Below are positions 7,988-16,464 of a DNA stretch of 64,000 bases, one piece after another (position 1 is the first letter of the stretch; every line of letters begins with the position of its first letter). Where the stretch lies: contig NZ_CP030050.1 of the NCBI RefSeq assembly GCF_015291705.1, positions 3,844,001-3,908,000 on the forward strand, in the 5' to 3' direction. The position numbers were made by a program, and so were the translations under genes. The stretch comes from Bradyrhizobium arachidis. Lineage in GTDB: Bacteria; Pseudomonadota; Alphaproteobacteria; Rhizobiales; Xanthobacteraceae. Under the pieces are notes generated by a model, which worked only from the letters and a program-made list of their open reading frames with translations, made no database searches and was not told the DNA's origin.

Positions 7988-8809
7988 TCAGTATCGTTCC
8001 TCGACGAACTTCAGTCCGCGCAGGCTCGCCTGGTCGTTGTAGCGTCCCTTGTGCGACCGCGGCGGCAGCTTGATCTTCTCGCGCTTGACCTTCTTGTATG
8101 GGATCGTTCTCAGGATGTGCGAGATGACGTTCAGCCGCGCGCGCCGCTTGTCATCGGAGCGGATCAGCCGCCACGGCGCATGCTTGGTATCGGTCGCCTC
8201 GAACATCATGTCGCGTGCGCGGGAATAATCGTACCAGCGCCCGAACGACTCGGTGTCCATCGGGCTCAGCTTCCATTGCCGCAGCGGATCCTCGATCCGC
8301 GCCGTGAAGCGGCGTTCCTGCTCCTCCATCCCGACCTCGAGCCAGAGCTTGATCAGGACGATGCCGGCGTCCACGGCGAACTTCTCGACCAGCGGACACA
8401 GTTCCAGGAAGCGCTTGTGCTCGGTCGGAGAGCAGAAGCCCATGACATATTCGACGCCGGCGCGGTTGTACCAGCTGCGGTCGAAGATCACGATCTCGCC
8501 GCCGGCGGGGAACTGCTCGATATAGCGCTGCAGGAAGAGCTGGGATTTCTGCCGGTCAGAGGGCGCGGGCAGGGCGCAGACACGGAACACGCGCGGGCTG
8601 ACCTTTTCCGTCAAGGCCTTGATGGTGCCGCCCTTGCCGGCGGCATCGCGCCCCTCGAAGATGATGATCACCTTCAGTTTCTCGGCCCTGACCCATTCCT
8701 GGAGGTGACACAGCTCGACCTGGAGCTTTTCGAGCTCCTTCTCATAGTCCTTCCGCTTCATCTTCTCGGCGGGGGCGTGCTTGTTCTCGGCGCGGGCGTC
8801 CATGGCCAT
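7988..8809 (-). CDS. ppk2: Polyphosphate kinase 2 family protein
   Basis: A 273-residue PPK2. Walker A GRDAAGKGG at residues 53-61 and the Walker B/lid region IFDRSWYNRAGVE at about 108-120 are intact, and length fits one-domain PPK2 enzymes. These transfer phosphate between polyphosphate and nucleoside di- or monophosphates; the subclass (ADP or AMP preferring) cannot be set by eye. It lies 25 bases downstream of, and on the same strand as, the hypothetical gene 8835-9290, so it may be the second gene of a transcript driven from the palindrome at 9358. That would place polyphosphate-driven ATP or GTP synthesis in the low-oxygen set. Confidence 0.93.
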   Translation of the reverse strand: MAMDARAENKHAPAEKMKRKDYEKELEKLQVELCHLQEWVRAEKLKVIIIFEGRDAAGKGGTIKALTEKVSPRVFRVCALPAPSDRQKSQLFLQRYIEQFPAGGEIVIFDRSWYNRAGVEYVMGFCSPTEHKRFLELCPLVEKFAVDAGIVLIKLWLEVGMEEQERRFTARIEDPLRQWKLSPMDTESFGRWYDYSRARDMMFEATDTKHAPWRLIRSDDKRRARLNVISHILRTIPYKKVKREKIKLPPRSHKGRYNDQASLRGLKFVEERY

Positions 8810-8834
8810 GCCTGTCCTTTCGCTGTTGCGAGCG

Positions 8835-9290
8835 CTACTCGTCGCCCCATGAAATCGTCACGCCGATGTCGCCGGGCATGCCGCCCGGAAAATCGATGAT
8901 CTGATAGGCGATGCGATAGCCGCGCGGCTTCAGATAGTCGGTCCAGAGCTGGAAGATCTCCTTGGGGATGCCGGTCAGCGTGTTCTCCCAACCTTTTTCC
9001 ATCTGATTGATGGCGCGCCCCTTGTCGGTGCAGAGCGTATTGGGGAAGCGGTACACCATGACCTCGGAGAGACCGTTTCGCACCGCACGCTGGATGATGG
9101 TCGAGGCGAGCTTGATTTTCTCCTCCTCGGTCTTGCCGGACGGCTTGCTCAGGCGCTCGATCAGGGCAAGCTTCTCGGCCTCCGCTGCGGCGGCGAGGCG
9201 GACATATTCTTCCGCCTTCTGGGCTTCCTTGAGAGCGGCTTCCTTGCGGATTTGCGTGGCGTTTGGAATGAGATCGTCGAGGCCGGGCAT
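8835..9290 (-). CDS. Conserved hypothetical protein, cytoplasmic
   Basis: 151 residues starting MPGLDDLIPN. An alanine/glutamate/lysine-rich helical first third (residues ~15-55) is followed by a mixed region with RGYRIAYQIIDFPGGMPGDI and an acidic end. No signal peptide or membrane segment, and I do not recognise the family. The start at 9290 follows AAGGGAG; an upstream in-frame start at 9353 would sit ahead of the transcript start predicted from the box at 9358-9371. PPK2 follows 25 bases downstream on the same strand. Confidence 0.7.
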   Translation of the reverse strand: MPGLDDLIPNATQIRKEAALKEAQKAEEYVRLAAAAEAEKLALIERLSKPSGKTEEEKIKLASTIIQRAVRNGLSEVMVYRFPNTLCTDKGRAINQMEKGWENTLTGIPKEIFQLWTDYLKPRGYRIAYQIIDFPGGMPGDIGVTISWGDE

Positions 9291-9357
9291 GGCTGCGGCT
9301 CCCTTTCGGTGTGCAATCGGCATGTCGCGGACGCTAGGTCCGGTAGCCGGCATTCCC

Positions 9358-9371
9358 TTGATTCAAATCAA
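9358..9371. promoter_or_regulatory. FixK/FNR-type box TTGATTCAAATCAA, divergent
   Basis: Palindrome centred 64-75 bases from the starts of both divergent genes (9290 minus, 9435 plus). On the minus side a TAGCGT hexamer follows 21 bases after the box, the same spacing and sequence as at 27401-27406. Confidence 0.75.
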
Positions 9372-9434
9372 GCAAATTGGGAAGCTGCCTGAACACAGTG
9401 CCGCAAGTGCACGTTCGCCGACTGGGAGAGACGC

Positions 9435-9872
9435 TTGAGCGACCAGCTTCATCCGATGGCCCCGCACCATCTACCGTTCTATCTCGCGCCGGGGAGCGGG
9501 ACCGACACCCTGATGGTGGTGATGGGCGTATTCCTGATCGGCACCGTACTCTGGGTCGGCACGCTCTATTGGAAGCTGCACAGCCTGCCGGAGCGAATGG
9601 CGCACAAGTCGCAGAAATTGCAGTTCGAATTGGTGGCGGTGCTCGGCCTGATCTCGCTGTTCACGCACATGCATATCTTCTGGGTTGCAGGCCTCTTGCT
9701 TGCGCTGATCGATATCCCCGATTTCGGAACGCCGCTGCGCAGCATCGCCGATTCCGTCGAGAAGATCGCCGACGCGACGCCGGGCCAGGACGAAGCGCTG
9801 ATGGAGGCCGGTCCTGCGCCTGCTCCGGCGGACAAGCCGGACGTCGCCAGGAAGGAGCGCAGCCATGCTTGA
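9435..9872 (+). CDS. Small inner-membrane protein, DUF3302/YibI-like
   Basis: 145 residues with two strong membrane segments (about residues 25-45 and 68-90) and an alanine/proline-rich charged tail. The string FELVAVLGLISLFTHMHIFW between helices and the coupling to an HlyD-type gene resemble the E. coli YibI-YibH and YiaW-YiaV pairs, where the small partner is DUF3302; this family call is tentative. The likely start is the TTG at 9435 behind GGGAGAG. The stop overlaps the next gene by eight bases. Downstream of the palindrome at 9358. Confidence 0.7.
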   Translation: MSDQLHPMAPHHLPFYLAPGSGTDTLMVVMGVFLIGTVLWVGTLYWKLHSLPERMAHKSQKLQFELVAVLGLISLFTHMHIFWVAGLLLALIDIPDFGTPLRSIADSVEKIADATPGQDEALMEAGPAPAPADKPDVARKERSHA

Positions 9873-11100
9873 GCTCATGATCTGCTCCCTGGTGACGATC
9901 CTGCCGGATTACCTCTACCGCCGTTACGTCCAGGGCAAGCGCTTCGGCAAGGAGATCACCTTCTTCTCGGTCTGGTACGAGCTGCGCTGGGGCATCACGG
10001 GATGCCTGATGCTGACGGTGTCGCTGATCACCATGATCTTCTATTTCCATCCCTCCACATCGAGCGCGACGCTTTATTTCCGTACCGTGCCGGTCATGCC
10101 GGTCGGCGTCGCCGGCCGCGTGGCTGAGGTGAACGTCGGCTTCACCCAAGCGGTGAAGAAGGGAGACGTGCTGTTCAAGTTGGACGGTGCCAAGCAGCAG
10201 GCGGCCGTCGAGACCGCCAAGCGAAAGATTGCCGAGGTCGATGCATCGACAGTGTCAGCGAAGGCCGACGTCGTGAAGGCCGAGGCGCAGATCGGCGAAG
10301 CCAAAGCCAACCTGCAGCAGGCCAAGGATGAGCTGGACGTCAAGAGCGAGCTGCAGCGTCGCAATCCCGGCATCGTGCCGCAGCGGGACATCGACAAGCT
10401 GCAGGTGCTCGTAGACCAGCGGCAATCCGGCGTGGACGCCGCAAATGCAGTCAAGGAATCGGCGGTCTTGCGCGTCTCGACGCTGTTGCCCGCCGAGAAG
10501 GCCAGCGCCGAGGCCGCGCTGGCTGAGGCGGAGGTGCTTCTGGATCAGACGATCATTCGCGCTGGCGTTGACGGGCGGGTCGAGCAATTCCTGCTGCGCA
10601 CCGGTGATGTCGTCAATCAGCTGTTGCGCCCGGCAGGGGTGCTCATTCCGGATGGTGCCGGTAGAAACATCCTGCAGGCCGGCTTCGGTCAGATTGAGGC
10701 CCAGGTGATGAAGCCGGGTATGGTCGCGGAGGCGACCTGCATCTCCAAGCCGTGGGTTATCATCCCGATGGTGATCACAACGGTGCAGGACTACATCGCC
10801 GCCGGTCAGTTCCAGGGCGGACAGCAACTGCTCGAGGCCCAGAACGCGGTGAAGCCTGGTACGATCCTCGTATTCCTGGAGCCGCTCTATAAGGGCGGGC
10901 TGGAGGGCGTCACGCCCGGCTCGAGCTGCATCGTCAATGCCTATACCAGCAATCACGAGGAAATCTCCGCCAAGGACACGCCGAGCGGCCGGAAGTTCGC
11001 GCTCCACGTCGTCGACGCCACCGGCCTCGTCCACGCGCTGCTGCTGCGCATCCAGGCCTTGCTGCTGCCGATCCAGACGCTGGTGTTGAGTGGGCATTGA
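9865..11100 (+). CDS. HlyD family membrane-fusion protein (YibH/YiaV-like)
   Basis: 411 residues. One membrane helix near residues 50-70 anchors the protein, followed by a biotinyl-lipoyl half (VGVAGRVAEVNVGFTQAVKK), a long alanine-rich coiled coil at ~110-230, the second lipoyl half (DQTIIRAGVDGRVEQF) and a beta domain. No ABC ATPase, MFS or RND partner is adjacent; the only partner is the small membrane protein it overlaps by eight bases. In E. coli, DUF3302/HlyD pairs likewise lack an obvious pump. Substrate unknown. Confidence 0.88.
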   Translation: MLELMICSLVTILPDYLYRRYVQGKRFGKEITFFSVWYELRWGITGCLMLTVSLITMIFYFHPSTSSATLYFRTVPVMPVGVAGRVAEVNVGFTQAVKKGDVLFKLDGAKQQAAVETAKRKIAEVDASTVSAKADVVKAEAQIGEAKANLQQAKDELDVKSELQRRNPGIVPQRDIDKLQVLVDQRQSGVDAANAVKESAVLRVSTLLPAEKASAEAALAEAEVLLDQTIIRAGVDGRVEQFLLRTGDVVNQLLRPAGVLIPDGAGRNILQAGFGQIEAQVMKPGMVAEATCISKPWVIIPMVITTVQDYIAAGQFQGGQQLLEAQNAVKPGTILVFLEPLYKGGLEGVTPGSSCIVNAYTSNHEEISAKDTPSGRKFALHVVDATGLVHALLLRIQALLLPIQTLVLSGH

Positions 11101-11122
11101 GCTCGCGGGAGGGAATCTCGAA

Positions 11123-11536
11123 ATGAACTTGCGCAAAATGATTGCGTTCGGTGCAATCCTGCTGGCTTCGCTGCTTGAGACGTCAGGCCGCGCCGATGCA
11201 CTCGACCTCAACGGCGCATGGGTCAGCGATGCCGACAATTGCACAAAGGTGTTCGCGCGTAACGGCACCCAGATCGGATTCACCGACATGTCGGATGTCT
11301 ATGGCGGGGGATTCATCATCAACGGCGACCAGATCGTCGGCAAATTTGCGCGCTGCCGGATCAAGGCCAGGAAGGACAACGGGCCATACGTCAACATGGT
11401 CGCGGCATGCGCGACCGATATCATGCTGTCGAACGTCCAGTTCAGTCTCAGGGAGTTGGATGCCAACAGCCTCATTCGGCTGTTCCCGGGCATGGATGAC
11501 ATCGAAATTCGCTATCACCGCTGCACGACGAAATAG
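11123..11536 (+). CDS. Secreted hypothetical protein
   Basis: 137 residues with a signal peptide (cleavage after GRADA near residue 22), then a compact mature domain beginning LDLNGAWVSDADNCTKVF, with four cysteines suitable for two disulfides (in DNCTK, ARCRI, AACATD and YHRCTT). The pattern matches a small periplasmic family common in Bradyrhizobium; no function is known to me. ATG at 11123 follows GGGAGGG at 10-base spacing; it lies 22 bases after the HlyD-type gene and is probably in the same transcript. Confidence 0.75.
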   Translation: MNLRKMIAFGAILLASLLETSGRADALDLNGAWVSDADNCTKVFARNGTQIGFTDMSDVYGGGFIINGDQIVGKFARCRIKARKDNGPYVNMVAACATDIMLSNVQFSLRELDANSLIRLFPGMDDIEIRYHRCTTK

Positions 11537-11660
11537 CGACGACGTTCGTCACAAGGGCGTGGATGGGGGCGACCGCTTGCGCCGGTGCCCTGTCCGTGTC
11601 CCGCAATTGCCGCTAGGATTGCCCGGCAAGCAGCCGTTCGGGCGCTGCGGGGATTGGAGC

Positions 11661-13556
11661 ATGAGCGGGCGCATGTCCACTGACGCGGTCAGGCCACGGC
11701 ACGCAGCGGCTGCGCTCCTTTGTCTTGCCCTGCTCGTTGCCGCGTGCATGTCGCTCGCGCCGGCCGCTGCGGCCGAGCGGAGCCTGCGCGGCGAGCTCAA
11801 GCGCGTGCTGCTGCTGCATTCCTTCGGCCGCGAATTCCGGCCGTGGAGCGAGTTCGCGCGCAGCATCAAGGCCGAGCTCGAGCAGCAATCGCCGTGGCCG
11901 CTCGACATCCAGGAGCACGCGCTGCTCACGGCGCGCTTCAACAATCCCGGTCCAGAGGCGCCCTTCGTCGAGTATCTGCATTCGCTCTACCAGGGGGCAA
12001 TGCCCGACATCGTCTTGAGCATCGGCGCGCCTGCCGCCCGGTTCGCGCAGCGATACCGCGCGCGGCTGTTTCCCGACACGCCGCTTATTCTGTCCACGGT
12101 CGAGCAGCGGCTGGTGAATCGCGCCGATCTCACCGACAACGACGTCGTCATCGCGGTCCGCAACGATTTCATGGCCGCATTCGACAACATCCTGCAGCTC
12201 TTGCCGGACACCAGGACGATCGCGATCGTGATCGGCGCCTCGCCGCTCGAGAAGTTCTGGGTCGAGGAGGTGAAGCGGGAGCTGAAACCCCTGGGCGAGC
12301 GGGTCGAGCTCGTCTGGTATTCGGACCTGCCGTTCGAGGAGATCCTGAAGCGCGCAGCGAAGCTGCCGCCGCACACCGCGCTGTTCTGGGGGCTGATGTC
12401 GGTCGACGCGGCCGGGATCGTCCACGAGAGCGACATCGCCCTGCGCAGCCTGCATGCCGTCACGAATGCGCCGATCTTTTCCTACCAGGACCCATTCTTC
12501 GGCGGCAGCACCGTCGGGGGACCGATGCATTCGGTCGCGGAAACGAGCTCCAGAACCGTGAGCGCCGCGATCCGGATTCTCGGCGGCGAGAAACCCGGAA
12601 ACGTCAAATACGAGCCGATCGGCTTTGCGCCGCCGCGATATGATTGGCGGGAATTGCAGCGCTGGGGCATCAGCGAGAGCCGTCTGCCTCCCGGCAGCGA
12701 GATCCTGTTTCGCGAGCCGAACATCTGGGAGCGCTATCGTTGGCAGATGTTGCTGATCACGGCCGTCTTCCTGGTCCAGGCGGGTCTGATCAGCGGCCTT
12801 CTGCACGAGCGTCGCCGCCGCCGGTTCGCCGAAGTGGAATCGCGCCAGCGCCTCGCCGAGCTCGCGCACGCCAACCGCTATTCAGCCGTCGGCGAGCTGA
12901 CGACGTCGATTGCCCACGAATTGAACCAGCCGCTCGGCTCGATCCTGACCAATGCCGAGACGGCGGAGCTCATGCTCAAGAACCCGTCGCCAGACATGGA
13001 CGAGATCCGGCAGATCCTCGCCGACATCAGGCGCGACGATCAGCGGGCGAGCGAGGTGATCCGCAGGCTGCGCAGGGTGCTGAGGAAGACGCCGTTCGAG
13101 GTCGGCGAGATCGAACTCAACGACACGGTGCGCGAGGCGATCGGCCTGGTGACGGCCGTCGCCGATGGACGCCGGATCGTGCTGACCTACACGCCTGCTC
13201 TGACGCTTTTGCACGTCAGGGGCGACCCGGTGCAGCTCCAGCAGGTCGTTCTCAACCTGATCATCAATGCGATGGATGCGATGTCCGATGCCGGCATGAA
13301 GAAGCGCGAGGTCCGCGTGACGACGGTGCGCGCCGGCAGCTACGCCGAGATCAGGGTTGCCGATACCGGTCCGGGGATCGCGTCCGCCGATCTCGGCAGT
13401 GTCTTCAACCCGTTCTTCACGACCAAGCCGGAAGGCATGGGGATGGGGCTTGCGATCGTCAAGACCATCGTCGAGGCCCATCACGGCACGATCCGCGTCG
13501 AGAACCAGCCATGGGGCGGCGCGCAGTTCACGATCCGCCTGCCGCTGCTCGACTGA
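11661..13556 (+). CDS. Sensor histidine kinase with ABC_sub_bind-type periplasmic domain
   Basis: 631 residues. A signal/anchor segment (~15-40) leads to a ~300-residue periplasmic domain starting VLLLHSFGREFRPWSEFAR that looks like a degenerate ABC_sub_bind (PF04392) binding protein; a membrane helix at ~363-381; a HisKA domain with phospho-acceptor His419 in SIAHELNQPLGS; and HATPase motifs NLIINAMDAM, DTGPGIA and GMGMGLAIVKTIVEAHHG. No response regulator is adjacent, so its output is unknown. The next gene encodes a free protein of the same binding-protein family behind a FixK-type box. Start ATG at 11661 has only a weak ribosome site (TTGGAG). Confidence 0.9.
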   Translation: MSGRMSTDAVRPRHAAAALLCLALLVAACMSLAPAAAAERSLRGELKRVLLLHSFGREFRPWSEFARSIKAELEQQSPWPLDIQEHALLTARFNNPGPEAPFVEYLHSLYQGAMPDIVLSIGAPAARFAQRYRARLFPDTPLILSTVEQRLVNRADLTDNDVVIAVRNDFMAAFDNILQLLPDTRTIAIVIGASPLEKFWVEEVKRELKPLGERVELVWYSDLPFEEILKRAAKLPPHTALFWGLMSVDAAGIVHESDIALRSLHAVTNAPIFSYQDPFFGGSTVGGPMHSVAETSSRTVSAAIRILGGEKPGNVKYEPIGFAPPRYDWRELQRWGISESRLPPGSEILFREPNIWERYRWQMLLITAVFLVQAGLISGLLHERRRRRFAEVESRQRLAELAHANRYSAVGELTTSIAHELNQPLGSILTNAETAELMLKNPSPDMDEIRQILADIRRDDQRASEVIRRLRRVLRKTPFEVGEIELNDTVREAIGLVTAVADGRRIVLTYTPALTLLHVRGDPVQLQQVVLNLIINAMDAMSDAGMKKREVRVTTVRAGSYAEIRVADTGPGIASADLGSVFNPFFTTKPEGMGMGLAIVKTIVEAHHGTIRVENQPWGGAQFTIRLPLLD

Positions 13557-13567
13557 CGGCCGGTATC

Positions 13568-13581
13568 TTGATCTCGATCAA
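13568..13581. promoter_or_regulatory. FixK/FNR-type box TTGATCTCGATCAA
   Basis: Perfect TTGATC-N2-GATCAA palindrome just after the kinase stop and 87 bases before the ABC_sub_bind gene start, which it most likely controls. Confidence 0.78.
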
Positions 13582-13667
13582 GCCTTGGGGCCTGGCGAGG
13601 CCGTTTCCTTTCGCCGCTGCGCCATGACCGGGGCGGGGGCGGGCAGGGATCGGGGTGGTGGGAGGCG

Positions 13668-14648
13668 ATGAGACGCCGTGAGTTCATGTCGCTGATCGGC
13701 GCGGCGGCTGCGTTTCCGGTGCTGGCGAGGGCGCAGGACCGGCTGCCGTCCGTCGCTGTCCTGACCGGCAATGTCCCGGGCGATACCGGCGCGCAGATGC
13801 GGGTCGATGCCTTTCAGCAGGGCCTTGCCGACCGCGGCTGGATCGCCAACCAGAACTACCGGCTCGAGGTGCGCTGGCCGGGCCCGAGCCCGGCACGGCA
13901 GCAGGTGGAGGCGCGCGAGCTGATCGCCGGCGCGCCGGACGTGCTGCTGTCGACCAGCACCGGAACGACGCGCGCGCTGCGCGACGCCACGCAGAACATT
14001 CCGATCATCTTCGTCGGCCTGTCCGATCCCGTCGGGACAGGCCTCGTCGTCAACCTGGCGCGGCCGACGGACAATCTCACCGGCTTTTCGCTCTATGAGC
14101 ATTCGATGAGCGGGAAGTGGCTGAGCCTGCTCAAGGACATGGCACCCGGCATGACCAGCGCCGCGCTGCTGTTCAATCCGGACTCCTCTCCTTACGCGCC
14201 GTTCTATCTTCAGGCTGCGCATCAAATGGAAAGCCGTCTCGGCCTTCAGGTCACCGGCGCCAGCGTTCGCAGCGGGCCTGAGATCGCAGCCGTGATCGAG
14301 GCTGCGGCGCGCAGCGGCGGCGGCCTCGTCGTGCTGCCGGACGGCGGCTTCTTCGGACCGCAGAGCCAGATGGCGATTGCTCTCTTGGCGCAGCGCCGCG
14401 TGCCCGCGATCTTCGCCGTCCGCTTCTACGCGGTGAACGGCGGGCTGATGTCCTACGGCGCTGATCTCACCCAGCAGTTTCGCGATGGGGCAGGTTATGT
14501 CGACCGCGTCCTGCGCGGCGCGGAGATCCGCACATTGCCGGTGCAGTTCGCCACCAGGTTCGAGCTCGTCATCAACATGAAGACCACCCATGCCCTCGGG
14601 CTGACCGTTCCGAACCGGCTGCTGCTGGATGCCGAGCTGATCGAATGA
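13668..14648 (+). CDS. ABC_sub_bind family periplasmic protein
   Basis: 326 residues with a Tat-like leader (MRRREFMSLIGAAAAFPVLA) and the ABC_sub_bind (PF04392) fold: PSVAVLTGNVPGD at the start, then LLSTSTGTTRALRDATQNIP and IIFVGLSDPVGTGLVVNLA, ending with the family's NMKTTHALGLTVPNRLLLDA. Length is normal. There is no permease or ATPase beside it; such orphan proteins are abundant in Bradyrhizobium. The preceding kinase has a related sensor domain, so the two may respond to the same ligand. Expression probably depends on the box at 13568. Confidence 0.88.
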   Translation: MRRREFMSLIGAAAAFPVLARAQDRLPSVAVLTGNVPGDTGAQMRVDAFQQGLADRGWIANQNYRLEVRWPGPSPARQQVEARELIAGAPDVLLSTSTGTTRALRDATQNIPIIFVGLSDPVGTGLVVNLARPTDNLTGFSLYEHSMSGKWLSLLKDMAPGMTSAALLFNPDSSPYAPFYLQAAHQMESRLGLQVTGASVRSGPEIAAVIEAAARSGGGLVVLPDGGFFGPQSQMAIALLAQRRVPAIFAVRFYAVNGGLMSYGADLTQQFRDGAGYVDRVLRGAEIRTLPVQFATRFELVINMKTTHALGLTVPNRLLLDAELIE

Positions 14649-14682
14649 CGCGCCGCCGCAACGGCGCACGCGCGCCGTTTCG

Positions 14683-14696
14683 TTGATCTCGATCAA
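14683..14696. promoter_or_regulatory. FixK/FNR-type box TTGATCTCGATCAA
   Basis: Identical in all 14 bases to the box at 13568. It is 56 bases upstream of the ATG of the DUF3300 gene, which heads an apparent three-gene operon. Confidence 0.78.
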
Positions 14697-14751
14697 TAAA
14701 TGTCCATCGCTCGGCCCGATGGTCGCGGTCGGAAGTCTTGGGAGGATTGCA

Positions 14752-16464
14752 ATGGTTCGTTGCGGCAAGATCCTGATGGCGCTTGCGCTCGTGGTGGTGG
14801 CGATGCCCGCCGCTGCGATGGCGCAGGCCACCACACCGGCGGCGCCGAGCGCGCCGGCAGCACCCGCTACGCAGGCACAGCCTGCAACGCCGCCGGCGCC
14901 GTCGGCCGAGCTGCTGAAGCCCGAGCAGTTGGAGGCTCTGGTCGCACCGATCGCGCTCTATCCCGACGAGCTGCTCGCCAACGTGCTGGCCGCCTCGACC
15001 TATCCGCTCGAAGTGGTGCAGGCCGATCGCTGGCTGAAGGAGCGCAAGAGCCTGAAGGGCGATGCGCTCAAGACCGAGGTCGAGAAGCAGGGCTGGGACG
15101 ACAGCATCAAGGCGCTTGCAAGCACCGCCGATGTCCTCGCCATGATGAGCGACCAACTCGACTGGACCAAGAAGCTCGGCGATGCCTTCCTCGCGCAGCA
15201 GCCCGATGTGATGGATGCGATCCAGCGCCTGCGCAACAAGGCCTATGACAACAAGAAGCTCACCACCACCAAGCAGCAGAAGGTCAGCGTCCAGTCGCAG
15301 GAAGGCAAGCAGGTCGTCGTGATCCAGCAGGCCAATCCCGCGGAGATGTATGTGCCGTATTACGATCCGGCGACGGTGTATGGCAGCTGGCCCTATGCGG
15401 AATACCCGCCTTATTATTGGGGCTATCCGTCCTATATCGGCGCGGGCGTGGTCGCGGCCGGTCTCGCCTTCGGCACCGCCTGGGCGATCGGGCGCTGGGG
15501 CAATTACTGGGGCGGCGGCTGCAACTGGGGCAACCGCAACGTCTACGTCAATCATCGCACCACCAACATCGCCAACGGCTGGCAGCACAATCCGGCGCAT
15601 CGCGGCGGTGTGCGCTACAACAACGTCAACGTTCAGCAGCGCTTCGGCAACACCAACATCAAGGCCGGCGCGTCGGATCGGATGGATTTCCGCGGCCGTG
15701 ACGGCAACCAGGTGCTGCGTCCGAACCAAGGTGCAGGGGACCGCGCGGGAGACCGTGCGGGCGATCGCGCCGGAGACCGTGCAGGAGACCGCGGCGGAGC
15801 CGGTGATCGCGCCGGCAACCGCGGCGATCGTCCGAGTGCAGGGACGCGAGACCGGCCGGGTGGGGGTGATCGGGCCGGTGCAGGTGATCGGGCCAAGGGC
15901 GCGAACAAGGGCGGCGGCGACCGCGCCAAGGCTGCGAACCGTGGCGGAGGAGGCAATCGTCCCACTGCTGCCAACCGTGGCGGCGGCAATCGCGGCGGCG
16001 CGATGAATGTCTCCTCCGGCCGGTCAGCGGCCGCAGCATCCGCGCGTGGACGCGCCAGCATGGCGAGCATGCCGCGCGGTGGCGGGGGCGGAGCGAGCTT
16101 CGCCGGTCGTGGCGGCGGCGGTGGCGGCATGGCGATGCGCGGCGGCGGCGGAGGCGGCTTTGGAGGCGGCGGCCGCGGCGGTGGCGGCGGAGGCCGGCGC
16201 TCCGACATCGCGCTCAAGCAGGACATCGTTCTGCTCGGGCATCTCTCGAACGGCCTCGGCTACTATCGCTTCAGCTATATCGGCAGCGACAAGGCCTATG
16301 TCGGCGTGATGGCGCAGGAGGTCGAGCAGGTGATGCCCGCTGCCGTGACCCGCGGCAGCGACGGCTATCTGCGCGTCCACTACGAAAAGCTCGGGCTGAC
16401 ATTCCGCACCTACCGCGACTGGCTCGCCGGCGGCGCGAAGATTCCTGCGGAGGTGACGCCATGA
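14752..16464 (+). CDS. DUF3300 protein with Gly/Arg/Asp repeats and S74-type C-terminal domain
   Basis: 570 residues. A signal peptide ends after AMAMAQ-like sequence near residue 25; an Ala/Pro linker follows; then the DUF3300 domain from about residue 60 (LVAPIALYPDELLANVLAAS) to ~240 with the aromatic stretch WPYAEYPPYYWGYPSY. Residues ~329-480 are low complexity, starting with five tandem GDRA-type tetrapeptides and later glycine runs. The last ~85 residues (RRSDIALKQDIVLLGHLSNG, YVGVMAQEVEQVMPAAV) resemble the S74 intramolecular chaperone domain of phage tail spikes. Probably a periplasmic or surface protein; function unknown. The stop overlaps the DUF2950 start (ATGA). Confidence 0.88.
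   Translation: MVRCGKILMALALVVVAMPAAAMAQATTPAAPSAPAAPATQAQPATPPAPSAELLKPEQLEALVAPIALYPDELLANVLAASTYPLEVVQADRWLKERKSLKGDALKTEVEKQGWDDSIKALASTADVLAMMSDQLDWTKKLGDAFLAQQPDVMDAIQRLRNKAYDNKKLTTTKQQKVSVQSQEGKQVVVIQQANPAEMYVPYYDPATVYGSWPYAEYPPYYWGYPSYIGAGVVAAGLAFGTAWAIGRWGNYWGGGCNWGNRNVYVNHRTTNIANGWQHNPAHRGGVRYNNVNVQQRFGNTNIKAGASDRMDFRGRDGNQVLRPNQGAGDRAGDRAGDRAGDRAGDRGGAGDRAGNRGDRPSAGTRDRPGGGDRAGAGDRAKGANKGGGDRAKAANRGGGGNRPTAANRGGGNRGGAMNVSSGRSAAAASARGRASMASMPRGGGGGASFAGRGGGGGGMAMRGGGGGGFGGGGRGGGGGGRRSDIALKQDIVLLGHLSNGLGYYRFSYIGSDKAYVGVMAQEVEQVMPAAVTRGSDGYLRVHYEKLGLTFRTYRDWLAGGAKIPAEVTP
15736..15795 (+). repeat. 12-bp coding repeat, five GDR(A/G) units
   Basis: Five in-frame 12-base units (GGN GAY CGN GCN; the last encodes Gly in place of Ala) inside the DUF3300 gene. 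Copies differ at wobble positions, so the repeat is kept at the protein level and is not a recent DNA duplication. Confidence 0.85.

Noticed and set aside
11661..13556. The kinase as FixL or another heme oxygen sensor
   Set aside because: No heme-PAS motif is present; the sensor region is periplasmic and ABC_sub_bind-like.
15736..16200. Repetitive stretch considered as a CRISPR or DNA repeat array
   Set aside because: Units are 12 bases, in frame, with wobble variation and no spacers; it is a protein repeat.
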